Program-made: the position numbers and the translations under genes
NCBI GenBank assembly: GCA_016794565.1
Contig: JAEUHQ010000097.1
Location: 1 to 64,000 of the forward strand
Source of the DNA: Planctomycetota bacterium
Lineage (GTDB): Bacteria > Planctomycetota > UBA1135 > UBA2386
Direction: 5' to 3'
Length of the DNA stretch: 64,000 nucleotides
The notes under the pieces: generated by a model
The model's input: the letters and a program-made list of their open reading frames with translations, nothing else
Databases searched by the model: none
Told to the model about the DNA's origin: nothing
Shown here: positions 15,296 through 26,042 of the stretch, one piece after another
Numbering within the stretch: the stretch's first letter is position 1
Layout: each line of letters opens with the position of its first letter

Positions 15296-16819
15296 TCACT
15301 CGTGACCGGTCGGATGGCACTGGTAGCACGCGGCCGTCGTCCACTGGTAGCCGGAGACGCCGTTGTGGTGCGAACCGGCGTTCTGCTGGTTGTGCTCGTG
15401 GCAGTCGATGCACGAGAACGCCGGACGGTTCGCCGGGTTGTTGTGGCAGTCGAAGCACGCGAAGCCCGAGTGACGCCCGCTGTTGATCGGGAAGTGGTGG
15501 TTCCAGTTGCCCGCCCCCCACGTCGACGTGTTGTGGCAGTTCTGGCACTGCTGGCTCATCTGGAACGACACGTGCGGCGGATCGGTCGCGCCGTTGTAGT
15601 CGGCGAGGTGGCACGAGGCACACGCGGTGCTGAGCCCGGTGTAGACGCCTGGAGTCGTGTGGCACGACGTGCACGCCCGTGCATGCGCGTTCGTGAGCGG
15701 GAACGACGCCGGGTGGCCGGTGGCACCGTGCCAGTTCGCGGTGCTGTGGCACTGCGCGCAGTCGGTGCCGAAACCTGCAGTCTGGTGGTTCGGATTCTGC
15801 GTCGCCTGCCAGTTGTCGAGGTGGCAGCTGCTGCACGTCGTCGACGTGCCCGAGTAGGAGTTGTTCGGGTGACATTCGCTGCACGAGCGGCCGGCGTGAC
15901 CGAACGTGAGCGCGAACGAGCCCGGGTGCTGCCAGTTCGCGGTGCGGAACGTCCGTGTGTCGTGGCACATCGCACAGTCCGTCGAGAAGCCGGCCGCGGC
16001 GTGTGAAGGCTGCGACGTCGCCGCGAAGTCGTCCGAGTGGCACGTGCTGCAGGCGGTCGACAGGCCGGTGAACGAGTTCGGCGTCGTGTGGCACTCGCGG
16101 CACGCGCGACCTGCGTGCCCGAAGGACAGAGGGAACGACGCGGGGTGGTCGAACCGCGACGGCACCCAACCGACCGGCAGATGGCAGTTCTCGCAGTCCT
16201 GGGCGAAGTTCAGCACCACATGGTTCGGATCCGTCGTTCGCGCGAAGTCGGCCTGGTGGCAGTGCGCGCACTTCGCACTCGCGCCGGCGAAGTTGCCGAC
16301 CTGTGCACCCGGATGGCAGCGGAAGCACGCCGCCGCGGCGTGCGCGCCGACCAACGGGAATCGCGTGCGATCGTGCATCGCGATCGCCTCGCGCGGCTGC
16401 CACGTGCGCTCGTCGTGGCAGTCCTTGCAGTTGCGGCCGAGGCGCTGCTGGTGCGGATCGGCGTGGCAGCCCGAACACCCCTGCGCAGCGAAGTTCGCGA
16501 CCGGCCCGCGGTCGTTGTGGCACAGGAGGCAGCCGGCATCGGCGTGCGCTCCCACCAGCGGCACACCGGTCTTCGCGGCATGGTCGTACGTGAACGTCTT
16601 CTTGATCGTGTGCCAATCGCTGCCCTCGTGGCAGAGCGAACAGTCGGCCGGGAACGAGTCGTGCGGGACCACCGGACCGTGGCCCGGGTTCCACCCCTGC
16701 TGCGGCACGAACGTCGCGCACGCGACGGCGACGACGAAGGCCGCGACACACACGACGAACCAGCGAACGCCGCTCCGCGCCCGGCGAACGGAGACCACGG
16801 GTTGCTGCGAGGTCTGCAT
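15296..16819 (-). CDS. Multiheme c-type cytochrome with 19 CxxCH motifs
   Basis: A 507-residue exported protein with 19 CxxCH haem-attachment sites. The N-terminal basic stretch and hydrophobic segment (residues 19-36) act as signal or anchor; Cys34 in VAVAC could be a lipidation site, though the lipobox is imperfect. From about residue 200 there are four tandem modules of about 70-75 residues, each with three CxxCH. Each also has a spare His in HPASFPL or nearby (variant in the last module), suggesting bis-His haems. The start ATG (16817-16819) shares one base with the stop of the upstream porin gene (TGATG); an in-frame ATG 12 nt upstream is less likely. It should be the terminal electron carrier of the operon. 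Confidence 0.9.
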   Translation of the reverse strand: MQTSQQPVVSVRRARSGVRWFVVCVAAFVVAVACATFVPQQGWNPGHGPVVPHDSFPADCSLCHEGSDWHTIKKTFTYDHAAKTGVPLVGAHADAGCLLCHNDRGPVANFAAQGCSGCHADPHQQRLGRNCKDCHDERTWQPREAIAMHDRTRFPLVGAHAAAACFRCHPGAQVGNFAGASAKCAHCHQADFARTTDPNHVVLNFAQDCENCHLPVGWVPSRFDHPASFPLSFGHAGRACRECHTTPNSFTGLSTACSTCHSDDFAATSQPSHAAAGFSTDCAMCHDTRTFRTANWQHPGSFALTFGHAGRSCSECHPNNSYSGTSTTCSSCHLDNWQATQNPNHQTAGFGTDCAQCHSTANWHGATGHPASFPLTNAHARACTSCHTTPGVYTGLSTACASCHLADYNGATDPPHVSFQMSQQCQNCHNTSTWGAGNWNHHFPINSGRHSGFACFDCHNNPANRPAFSCIDCHEHNQQNAGSHHNGVSGYQWTTAACYQCHPTGHE

Positions 16820-18468
16820 CAGAACCGCCATTGCAGGTAGAGACCGAGGGCCCATGCGTCCTCACGATCACCGAACCATCGTTCGACGGCGAAGTCGAGG
16901 TCGCCGGTGGCGCCGATCGGGTGCGACAGACCGACTTCCGCCGACTGCCGTGTCAGCGTCTCGGGACCGGTGACGAGATCGCCGAGTTCGTAGCGATGCC
17001 AGCGATAACCGACGCGCCAGTAGCCGCCGCCGACCGGGCCGCGCAGCAACAGGCGCGCACCGGGGCCGGACGAATAGCCGCCGTCGGCTTCGTACAGCGA
17101 CACACCGAGGTTGCTGCCGGCGCCGATCACCTCGGCCAGGTCGCCGTCGAGGCCGAACGACGTGCCCTCGTCGTCCTGGTCCTGCCACAGATCGGCACGC
17201 GCCCCGAAGCGCAACCGCTTGCTGGTGCGCCACCAGCCCTGGAGCGACAGGCGGTCGACGTGGCCGTCGCGCACCAGCTCGACCGGCAGGCTCTGGTACT
17301 CGGCGCGTTTCAGCTCCGGCCACGTGAAGCGCGACACCGAGACGCCCGCCCCGAGATCGCTGCCGTCCCAACGCAACGACGCGAACAGTTCGGTGAGATC
17401 GACGTCGCGGCTCTTCACGGTGTCGCTGCCCGTGTAGAGGTCGACCTTCGCACTCGCGAACCAGCGCACGCGCTCCGCGATGACGCCGTCGGCGCGCAGC
17501 AACAACAGGTCGCGATCGGGTGCCCCTTCGTGCCACGTCTTCTGCAGGCCGATGGTCGCGGCGAACGTTCGCTTCGCGTTCGCCGTGTAGTCGAAGAACA
17601 GGTGGATGCCGGTGTCCTCGCCCGTCTCGCGCGACGGGAACGGTCGCGGGTAGGCCCCGAAGCCGGCGCCGAACCGCAGGCCGTGCTCGAAGCGGCGGAC
17701 CACCTCGACGCCGTCGACGAGCCCGATCTCGGGCAGATGCGGCGACAGGAACCGGCCGATCTCGACGCCGGTCGGCGCCCACTGCTCGGTACCGAACGCC
17801 ACCGACAGCAGGTCGAGCCGCCCGTTCCGGTCGGTTTCGTCCGGGGCATCGGGCAGCATCACGCGGCGTTCGTCGACTTCGCCGGAGAAACGCGTGCGCT
17901 CGCCGTAGCCGAGGAAGTTCGTGCCATCCGCGCGCACGCCGAGCCGGCCGAGCAGGTAGTCGTTCCGCTGATCGCCGGCGGTGTCGCGGTTCCACTGGCC
18001 GAACGCGAACAACCGGCCGACGAGCGACGCCGGTCGTTCGTCGGGGCGCTGGCTGTAGGTCGGCACGAGCAGCGGCTGATCGGGAGTGCGGGCACCTTCG
18101 CGCCGCGTCCAGGGCGGGTGTTCCGGCACGGCCTTCGGCGTCGGCCTCGGCGGGGATGCAGGCGCCGCCGCGATCACGACGTTCGCTTCGCCCCGCGTGC
18201 CGACCGGCACGTCGGGCACTCCCGGCGGCAGTTCGGCGCGCGCCGACGTGCTGCTGACCGACCGCACCTCGGCGTCGATGCCCGCCGTTCCCGGGGGGAA
18301 CAGGCGGACGACGACGCCGGGCGCGAGCCCCGCGTCGCGGCCGAGATCGAGGAACACGTCGCGCCCGCTGACGGAGGTGACCGTGACCTGCACGGTGCGC
18401 TCCTGGCCCTGTTGCGCAACCGCCCCGGCGGCGACCAGCGCGAGCATCGTCACGGCGAGAACCTTCAC
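16819..18468 (-). CDS. Outer-membrane beta-barrel (porin partner of cytochromes)
   Basis: A 549-residue protein: signal peptide KVLAVTMLALVAAGAVAQ, a periplasmic domain of about 100 residues, a proline-rich linker (ASPPRPTPKAVPEHPP), then about 400 residues of alternating amphipathic strands. It ends in LYLQWRF with the C-terminal Phe typical of outer-membrane barrels. The start is GTG at 18468: GGAGG lies upstream at 7-nt spacing and GTGA overlaps the stop of the preceding cytochrome gene. Placement between two multihaem cytochromes matches porin-cytochrome conduits such as MtrB/PioB, in which the barrel sheathes a cytochrome through the outer membrane. Sequence homology to MtrB is not obvious, so the role is inferred. 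Confidence 0.75.
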   Translation of the reverse strand: MKVLAVTMLALVAAGAVAQQGQERTVQVTVTSVSGRDVFLDLGRDAGLAPGVVVRLFPPGTAGIDAEVRSVSSTSARAELPPGVPDVPVGTRGEANVVIAAAPASPPRPTPKAVPEHPPWTRREGARTPDQPLLVPTYSQRPDERPASLVGRLFAFGQWNRDTAGDQRNDYLLGRLGVRADGTNFLGYGERTRFSGEVDERRVMLPDAPDETDRNGRLDLLSVAFGTEQWAPTGVEIGRFLSPHLPEIGLVDGVEVVRRFEHGLRFGAGFGAYPRPFPSRETGEDTGIHLFFDYTANAKRTFAATIGLQKTWHEGAPDRDLLLLRADGVIAERVRWFASAKVDLYTGSDTVKSRDVDLTELFASLRWDGSDLGAGVSVSRFTWPELKRAEYQSLPVELVRDGHVDRLSLQGWWRTSKRLRFGARADLWQDQDDEGTSFGLDGDLAEVIGAGSNLGVSLYEADGGYSSGPGARLLLRGPVGGGYWRVGYRWHRYELGDLVTGPETLTRQSAEVGLSHPIGATGDLDFAVERWFGDREDAWALGLYLQWRF

Positions 18469-20453
18469 CGCGTTCCTCCCTTCGGGACACCGAGCGTGTG
18501 GCAGTCACCGCAGGCCGTGCCGAGCGGCTTGTAGCGCACGACCGCGCCCTGTGACGTCGCGTGGCTCACGTGGCACGAAGCACACGCGACCTTCCCGTGC
18601 ACGTCGTCGAGCGGGAACCGTGTGGTGGCGTGATCGAACGCCGCGATGCGGAACGACTCGACGCCGTGGCACCGTGCACAGTCCGTCGTGCCGGCGCGAA
18701 CGAACTGACCGGCGTGGGGATCCTGGTGGCAGCTGGCGCACGACGTGCCGGCGGCGCGGCCGAGGCGCGACGCCTTCGTCGGGCCCTGCGCCGCGCGCGG
18801 ATGGCACGAAGTGCAGTCGACCTTCGTGTGCGCTCCGGCGAGCTTCCATCCGGTCCACACCGCATGGTCGAAGGTGCCCGCGACCGGCGCGAACGCAGCC
18901 GTGTCGTGGCATCGCGCGCAGTCGGTGCGGCCGGCGACCTGCTTCTCGCGGCCTGCACGATCGAAGGTGCCCCCGTGCACGTCGCGGTGGCACGCGATGC
19001 ACTGCTGCGGCGTGCCGCGGAACGTGCGCACGCCGTCCTTCACTTCGCCGTGGCACTTCGAGCAGGCGACCGCGTCGTGCGAGCCGGTCAGCGGGAACGC
19101 GGTCTTCGAGTGCGACGCGACGCCGAACTCGGGCGGACGGAACGACAGCGTGCGGTGGCACGCCGTGCACTCGCGGTATCGCGCTTCGTGGTCGAACTGA
19201 CCGCGGTGCACGTCGGCATGGCACACGCGGCACGCCGCGGGCTCCCTGCCGGGGAACCGCTGCTCGCGCGCAGAGCCGTCGTGGCACTTCGCGCAAGCGA
19301 CTTCGGCGTGCGGCGGGTCGAGGGCGAACCCCGTCGCCGCGTGGAGCGCTGGCTCCATGCGCGCGCTGCGGAAGTCGCGGTCGGCATCCCCGTGGCAGCC
19401 GGCACATCCGTCCGCCGGACCGATCGCGGCCACGGCGGCCTTCGTCAGCGCGGCGCCATGCGGACTCTCGTGGCACACCGCGCACGACGCGAGCGGGGGC
19501 GCGGCACCCGGCCACCGGCCCGGCCGATCGCGATCGCCGTGGCACACGCCGCAGGCAACCTCCGCGTGCGCACCGCGGAGCGGCCACTTCGCGTCGGTGT
19601 GTGCCGCGGGGGCAGTGCCCGCGTCGACCCATTTCGTCGCCGCATGACAGCGCGCGCAGTCCGTCGTGTTCCCGAGGCGAAGCGCAGCGACGGCCCCGGT
19701 CGATCCGTGCGGATCGGCGTGGCACGCGGCGCACTGGCGCGCTGCCTTCGGCGGATCGCTCTGCAGGCGTGCGACTTCGTCCGGGGTTCCCGGGCGGTGG
19801 CATGCGGCACACGCGACCCTCTGGTGCGCGTCGCGCAACGCGAACGTCGCGTGCCGGAAGCCGGGTGTCTCCTTCCACGCCCCGACTTGACCGTGGCACT
19901 TCTCGCAGTCGCCTCCGAACGCACCGCGGTGCTCGTCGGCATGGCACTCGATGCACGTCTGCGTGAGCCCGAGATAGCGCCCGCCGTGGGGTGGCACGAC
20001 CGCATCCGCGGCGAGATGGCACTTGTTGCACGCGACGTCGCGGTGGGCGCCCGTGAGACGCCAGTCGACGTGCCGATGGTCGTACTGCTCGGCGACCACG
20101 CCCGCGAGCGCGAACGCGTGGTTCGCGAGGAGCGGCGCACTGTCCCCGTGGTGATCCGAATGGCACGTGCCGCAGCGCTCGCGCTGCGCGGCCGGCATCG
20201 CGCCGTGCAGGCCCTTGCCGCTCGCCACCTGGGCTGCGATCGCCGCGTGGCACTTGTTGCACGCGTTGGCGTCGATGCCGGCTCCCTCGCGATGGCATGC
20301 TTCGCAGTTGCGACCCTGGTCGAGTTCGGGGAGAGCCACGTGGGCGGGATGCAGCGGGCCCGGCCCGATGCGGGCCCCGCGCAGATCCCACAACGTGACC
20401 GCGAGCACGAGCGCCAGCGAGACGGCGGGCAGGAGCCAGCGCAAGGCCTTCAT
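18465..20453 (-). CDS. Multiheme c-type cytochrome with 23 CxxCH motifs
   Basis: A 662-residue exported cytochrome with 23 CxxCH motifs. An N-terminal hydrophobic signal/anchor (residues 5-24, ALRWLLPAVSLALVLAVTLW) is followed by haem sites throughout, repeating the pattern CxxCHxDxHxGxF / FDHxxxxFPLxGxHxxVxCxxCH. That pattern is usual in stacked multihaem cytochromes with distal His ligands. It overlaps the upstream oxidoreductase gene (ATGA, 20450-20453) and the downstream porin gene (GTGA, 18465-18468). The position suggests it carries electrons across the periplasm or into the barrel. No catalytic signature of nitrite or hydroxylamine enzymes (CxxCK) is seen. Confidence 0.9.
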   Translation of the reverse strand: MKALRWLLPAVSLALVLAVTLWDLRGARIGPGPLHPAHVALPELDQGRNCEACHREGAGIDANACNKCHAAIAAQVASGKGLHGAMPAAQRERCGTCHSDHHGDSAPLLANHAFALAGVVAEQYDHRHVDWRLTGAHRDVACNKCHLAADAVVPPHGGRYLGLTQTCIECHADEHRGAFGGDCEKCHGQVGAWKETPGFRHATFALRDAHQRVACAACHRPGTPDEVARLQSDPPKAARQCAACHADPHGSTGAVAALRLGNTTDCARCHAATKWVDAGTAPAAHTDAKWPLRGAHAEVACGVCHGDRDRPGRWPGAAPPLASCAVCHESPHGAALTKAAVAAIGPADGCAGCHGDADRDFRSARMEPALHAATGFALDPPHAEVACAKCHDGSAREQRFPGREPAACRVCHADVHRGQFDHEARYRECTACHRTLSFRPPEFGVASHSKTAFPLTGSHDAVACSKCHGEVKDGVRTFRGTPQQCIACHRDVHGGTFDRAGREKQVAGRTDCARCHDTAAFAPVAGTFDHAVWTGWKLAGAHTKVDCTSCHPRAAQGPTKASRLGRAAGTSCASCHQDPHAGQFVRAGTTDCARCHGVESFRIAAFDHATTRFPLDDVHGKVACASCHVSHATSQGAVVRYKPLGTACGDCHTLGVPKGGTR

Positions 20454-22726
20454 CGCCCACCCCCGCCGCGCAGCACGGAGAAGTCGACGCCGCCGTAGCG
20501 CAAGGCCGTGACGGCGTGCACGACGGTGAGCAGCAGCAGCAGCACCGCGAGCCAGCGATGGAGCCAGCGCCAGGTCGACAGGAGCCCGCGCACTTCCTCG
20601 TAGTGCGTGAGCTGCATCGCGAGGCGATGGGACCGTTGCGCGAGCGAGAGCACCCGCACGGCTTCGGTGCGCGGGATGCCCTCGGCGGCGGCGCGAGCGC
20701 GCAATCGTCCCAGTTCCCTCTGCAGACGCAGTTCGCTCCGCAGGAGCCCGGCGATGCGCGCGAAGAAGCCGCGCCCGAAGTGGGCCGCATCCGCGAGGCG
20801 CTCCACGACCGCGCGCACCTCGGCACCGAAGCCGCGGCCGTCGCGATCCCACTCGCCGGCGATGGCGGCGACCTTGGCACTCATCTCCTCGAACTCCTGC
20901 TGACGACCGTTCTGGGCCCGCGGGAGGAACGAGTAGAACCAGCGGCCGACGACGCCGGCGACGACGACGACCAGCATCGTGAGCAGCGCGTGCCCCCCGG
21001 CCGAATCGCGCAGCAGGAAGCCGCTGTGCAGCACGGCGAACAGGAGCGCCGCAAGACCGGTCGCGACGTGCATGTTCATCCACGACTTCAGCGAGCCGGG
21101 CAGCCAACGACCGAGACTCGGTGCACGCCGCGCGAGGTACGCCAGGTTGGTGGCGAAGAGCCCGACCGCCAGCAGTGCCGCGAACAGGCCGATCTGGCCC
21201 TGCGGGCGCAGCAGATCGTGCCACGGCGACGCGCCGCGTTCGGGTGCGGGGAGGTCGTAGTACTCACGACACAGCACGCGGTGCACGAGCAGCGCGACCA
21301 TGCCGGCGAGCGTGCCCGCGAGAGCGACCACGAGGCCGGTGCCACGATCCGTCGCGATCCTCTCCTCGGGCCGCAGCGACGAGTCGAAGGAGACACCGGC
21401 GGCCTCGAGCAGGGGGAACGGCGGCGTGCCCCCGGCGAAGACGAACACGTCGTCGGCGGCCACGTGTTCGACAGCGGTCGCGACACCGCCCGCCGCCTCG
21501 ACGGCCGCCTCCCCCGCCGACGCGAGCAGCGCGCCTTCCGGGGTGATCTCCTTCACCACCGTGCCGAACCGCACCTGCACCGTGCCGGCCGCCACCGCCG
21601 CGCCGATGCGCTCTTCGTTGCGGGCCTTGAGCCGCGAGAACGCGTCGCGCCGGTAGCTGATCGTGACCTGGTTGTCGCCCTGCTCGGCGAGAGCCATGGC
21701 CGCTTCGATCGCACTGTCGCCGCCGCCGACGACCAGGATCGAACGGCCGTGGTAACCCTCGGCGTCGAGCAGCGAGTACGCGACCTTGGGCAGATCCTCG
21801 CCGGGCACCCCGAGTCGCTGCGGCGAGCCCCGCCGGCCGACCGCGAGACAGACATGGTGGCTGCGGAGCACGCCCCGGTTCGTGGTGACGACGAAATGGT
21901 CGCCCGTGCGCTCGATCTTCTGGAGCACGACGCCGGTCTTGACCGGCAGGTCGTGCTCGGCGACGAGGCCCTGCCACAGCTCGACCAGTTCTTCCTTCGA
22001 GTATTCGAGGCGACCGAGCCTGCCGTGGAGGGGCAGGTCCATCGGCTGGGTCATCACGAGCTTCTTGCGCGGGTAGGCGGCGACGGTGCCACCGATCTCG
22101 GCGGCCTGGTCGATGCCAAGGCAACGGAGCCCGCGCTCCTTCGCCCCGAGCAGGCACGAGACACCGGCAGGGCCGAGGCCGACGACCAGCAGGTCGAGCG
22201 GACCCTTCGCCACGCCCTTCGGCGCTTCGCCCGCGGCGATGCGCGCCGCCACCCTGCTCGCCACGAGGCCCCCGTGCTGCACCGCGGTACGCACGAGTGC
22301 GAAGCCCGTGATCTCGCCCGCGAGGAACAGCCCCGGTACGCCGACCGCCTCCAGACCTTCGTCGACCGCCGGCAGGTCCTTGCGATCCTTGATGTCGCCG
22401 AGCGTCAACGCAATCGCGTTCGTCGGACACGCGGCGGCACAGAGGCCGTGGCCGACGCACCGGGCCCCGTGCACGATGACCGCCTGGCCGAACGCCAGCG
22501 CGAGCACACCGTCTTCGGGACAAGCCCGCACGCACGCGCCGCAGCCGATGCACGCCGACAGGTCGATGCGCGGATGCTGCAGGCGCGCCTTGTCGCTGCC
22601 GCGCGTCCTGGCGCGGGCACGCTCGGCCATGTTGTCGGCATGATGGCGCAGTTCGTGCCGCCGGCGCAGCAGCGCGAGCAGCACGATGGCCAGGAACAGG
22701 ACCGGTAACGAGAAGAGCCAGGACAC
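20450..22726 (-). CDS. Membrane ferredoxin-FAD-cytochrome b oxidoreductase
   Basis: A 758-residue multi-domain protein. An N-terminal TM helix (3-20) precedes a ferredoxin domain with CIGCGACVRACP (Cys59, 62, 65, 69). A second half-site, CVGHGLCAAACP (Cys90, 96, 100), has His93 replacing a Cys. A GLFLAGEITG segment (132-141) comes next. A flavin disulfide-reductase-like unit has a FAD loop at VGLGPAGVS (182-190) and an NAD(P) loop in VVGGGDSAIEAA. About five C-terminal TM helices include two His-x13-His pairs (MHVATG..VLH and LHRWLA..VVH), the cytochrome b diheme pattern. The GTG start at 22726 is preferred; GTG at 22753 is possible. It would pass NAD(P)H or quinone electrons to the downstream cytochromes. 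It is the first gene of the operon. Confidence 0.85.
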   Translation of the reverse strand: MSWLFSLPVLFLAIVLLALLRRRHELRHHADNMAERARARTRGSDKARLQHPRIDLSACIGCGACVRACPEDGVLALAFGQAVIVHGARCVGHGLCAAACPTNAIALTLGDIKDRKDLPAVDEGLEAVGVPGLFLAGEITGFALVRTAVQHGGLVASRVAARIAAGEAPKGVAKGPLDLLVVGLGPAGVSCLLGAKERGLRCLGIDQAAEIGGTVAAYPRKKLVMTQPMDLPLHGRLGRLEYSKEELVELWQGLVAEHDLPVKTGVVLQKIERTGDHFVVTTNRGVLRSHHVCLAVGRRGSPQRLGVPGEDLPKVAYSLLDAEGYHGRSILVVGGGDSAIEAAMALAEQGDNQVTISYRRDAFSRLKARNEERIGAAVAAGTVQVRFGTVVKEITPEGALLASAGEAAVEAAGGVATAVEHVAADDVFVFAGGTPPFPLLEAAGVSFDSSLRPEERIATDRGTGLVVALAGTLAGMVALLVHRVLCREYYDLPAPERGASPWHDLLRPQGQIGLFAALLAVGLFATNLAYLARRAPSLGRWLPGSLKSWMNMHVATGLAALLFAVLHSGFLLRDSAGGHALLTMLVVVVAGVVGRWFYSFLPRAQNGRQQEFEEMSAKVAAIAGEWDRDGRGFGAEVRAVVERLADAAHFGRGFFARIAGLLRSELRLQRELGRLRARAAAEGIPRTEAVRVLSLAQRSHRLAMQLTHYEEVRGLLSTWRWLHRWLAVLLLLLTVVHAVTALRYGGVDFSVLRGGGGR

Positions 22727-23062
22727 GAGAGTGGGCCGGGGTCGCGAGCGCACCCCGGGGCGGCACGGACAATCGGCGTACCGAGTGGGTCCCGATCCGC
22801 TTTCGTCCCGGATCCGGACACCGCGCCGCCCGCGGGCTGCACTACGCCGGCGGCCCGGCACGTCGGTCGCCTGATTTCTCGACAGCCGGGGCGCGCCAAC
22901 TGCGTGCAATCCCTACCGGCACTCGTGCAGGAACTACCCGGTCGGAGCAGCCCCGGCGGGGCGCACCTGGAGAACGATGCACCCGTTCCCCACACCGCAG
23001 CGCCGCACTGCGCTCGCGTTTCGTTTCCTTTCCTCGCGTCGTCGCTAGACTCGGCGCACTGG
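22727..23062. other. 336-bp divergent promoter region of the cytochrome operon
   Basis: This lies between the divergent oxidoreductase operon and the lipoprotein-kdsB-pyrG operon. Apart from a -10-like TAGACT at 23046, no clear promoter, operator or small gene was recognised. A GG-N8-GC arrangement near 22905-22925 (minus strand) was tested as a sigma-54 site, and its spacing is wrong. Confidence 0.5.
23046..23051 (+). promoter_or_regulatory. Putative -10 element of the lipoprotein-kdsB-pyrG operon
   Basis: TAGACT lies 11 nt before the ATG at 23063, with no Shine-Dalgarno between. The distance implies a leader of only a few bases or none. No good -35 is visible. Confidence 0.4.
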
Positions 23063-23638
23063 ATGACCGCCGACGCGCTCGCCAGGACTTGTTCGCTGAT
23101 CGCCGCCGCGGCCCTCGTCGCCGGATGCAGCAGCGCCCCCCCGCCGAACCGCGTCGTCACCGTGCACGAAGGCCAGCCGACGCGTGTGGTACTCGCGCAG
23201 ACGAAGGACGGCACGACGCTGCTGCTGCAGAACGCCAGCAGCGCCGACAGCGCCGCGTTCTACGGCGTCACGGAGTCGCGTGTGCTCGGCAAGGTGATCG
23301 ACGACGACAGCCTGCAGACGCTGCTCGACGGCTTCGCGGAGCGCGGCATGTTCGCCGAAGCGACGGCCAGCGCCCCTTCGAACGTCCGCGACGTGCTGTT
23401 CGTGGAACAGGACGGCCGGCGCTGGGTCTGGTCGCGGCGCCTCGCCGGAGTTCAGAGGGACGAGGCGCTGTTCCACCAAGGGCGCAGCTACTTCCTCGAA
23501 GTCTGGAACAGCACGAGCGCGTTCCGCAGCGCGGCGCCCGGAGTCCGACCCGACCTCGAAGGCGAGGACGCCCGTGCGCATCGCAACGCGGAGTCGGCGA
23601 AGGGCAAGCTCGAGCGCCTGGAAGGGAGAAAGCCATGA
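23063..23638 (+). CDS. Putative lipoprotein of unknown function
   Basis: A 191-residue lipoprotein: signal sequence with lipobox LVAGC (Cys22), then a soluble domain of about 165 residues rich in polar and acidic residues and ending in a charged helix ([12 protein letters not shown]). I do not recognise the domain. The start ATG at 23063 gives the complete signal peptide. The stop overlaps the kdsB ATG (ATGA), so it is translated with kdsB and pyrG. A role in envelope maintenance is suggested only by that linkage. Confidence 0.7.
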   Translation: MTADALARTCSLIAAAALVAGCSSAPPPNRVVTVHEGQPTRVVLAQTKDGTTLLLQNASSADSAAFYGVTESRVLGKVIDDDSLQTLLDGFAERGMFAEATASAPSNVRDVLFVEQDGRRWVWSRRLAGVQRDEALFHQGRSYFLEVWNSTSAFRSAAPGVRPDLEGEDARAHRNAESAKGKLERLEGRKP

Positions 23639-24389
23639 CCCGCGCGACGACGATCCGCGCCCTTGCGATCGTGCCCGTGCGCGTCGGCAGTCAGCGGCTG
23701 CCGGGCAAGGCGCTGCTCGAGGAGAGCGGCAAGGCGCTGTTCCTCCACACCTGCGATCAGGCCAGGAAGGCGAAGAACATCGATAGCGTCTGCGTCGCCA
23801 CCGACGACGATCGCGTCGAGGCGATCGCGCGCCAGCACGACTTCGTCGTCGTGCGCACGAGCCCGGCCTGCCGCACCGGGAGCGAGCGCTGCGCCGAAGC
23901 CGCCGCCGCGATCCCGTGCGAAGCGGTGCTCGACATCCAGGGCGACTGGCCGGAGGTCGATCCGAACGACCTCGAGGCGGTGGTCGACCAGCTGCTGAGC
24001 AAGCGCGCGGTGTGCAACACACTGTGCGTGCCGCTCCGCGACGAAGCGGCGATCGCGAATCCGAACGTCGTCAAGGTCGTGCGCGGCGGGAACGGCAAGG
24101 CTCTCTACTTCAGCCGGGCCGTGATCCCGTTCGTGAAGGAAGGCTCGTTCCCGATCCTGCGCCACATCGGCGTGTACGGCTTCGCGCGCGACACCTTGCT
24201 GCGCGTGCCCGGCCTGCCGAGCAGCGGACTCGCCGAGGCCGAGAGCCTCGAACAGTTGCGCTTCCTCGAGAACGACATTCCGATGCACGTGCTCTTTGCC
24301 AAGGGCGACCCGTGGGGCATCGAGACGCGCGCCGACTATGACGCCTTCCTGCAGCGCAGGAAGGCCGAGGCAACTTCGAGAACACACCG

Positions 24390-24393
<4 letters not shown>
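23635..24393 (+). CDS. kdsB: 3-deoxy-manno-octulosonate cytidylyltransferase (CMP-Kdo synthetase)
   Basis: A 252-residue nucleotidyltransferase that activates Kdo with CTP for lipopolysaccharide inner core. Family motifs: [13 protein letters not shown] (residues 14-26, nucleotide-binding loop), [10 protein letters not shown] (about 80-89), and [11 protein letters not shown] in place of the usual QGDEPL segment. YFSRAVIPF and HIGVYGF follow, and [16 protein letters not shown] lies near the C-terminus. Length fits the family (about 250). GAAGGGAG precedes the ATG. It is coupled by 4-bp overlaps both upstream and to pyrG, which supplies its CTP substrate. A related CMP-sugar specificity is possible, but Kdo is the simplest reading. 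Confidence 0.9.

Positions 24394-26040
<1,647 letters not shown>

Positions 26041-26042
<2 letters not shown>

Noticed and set aside
15293-15308. CGGTCAC-TC-GTGACCG hairpin at the end of the cytochrome gene as terminator
   Set aside because: Lies largely in coding sequence, with a 2-nt loop that is sterically unlikely.
22904-22926. Sigma-54-type promoter (GG...GC) upstream of the cytochrome operon
   Set aside because: The spacing between GG and GC is 8 instead of 10.
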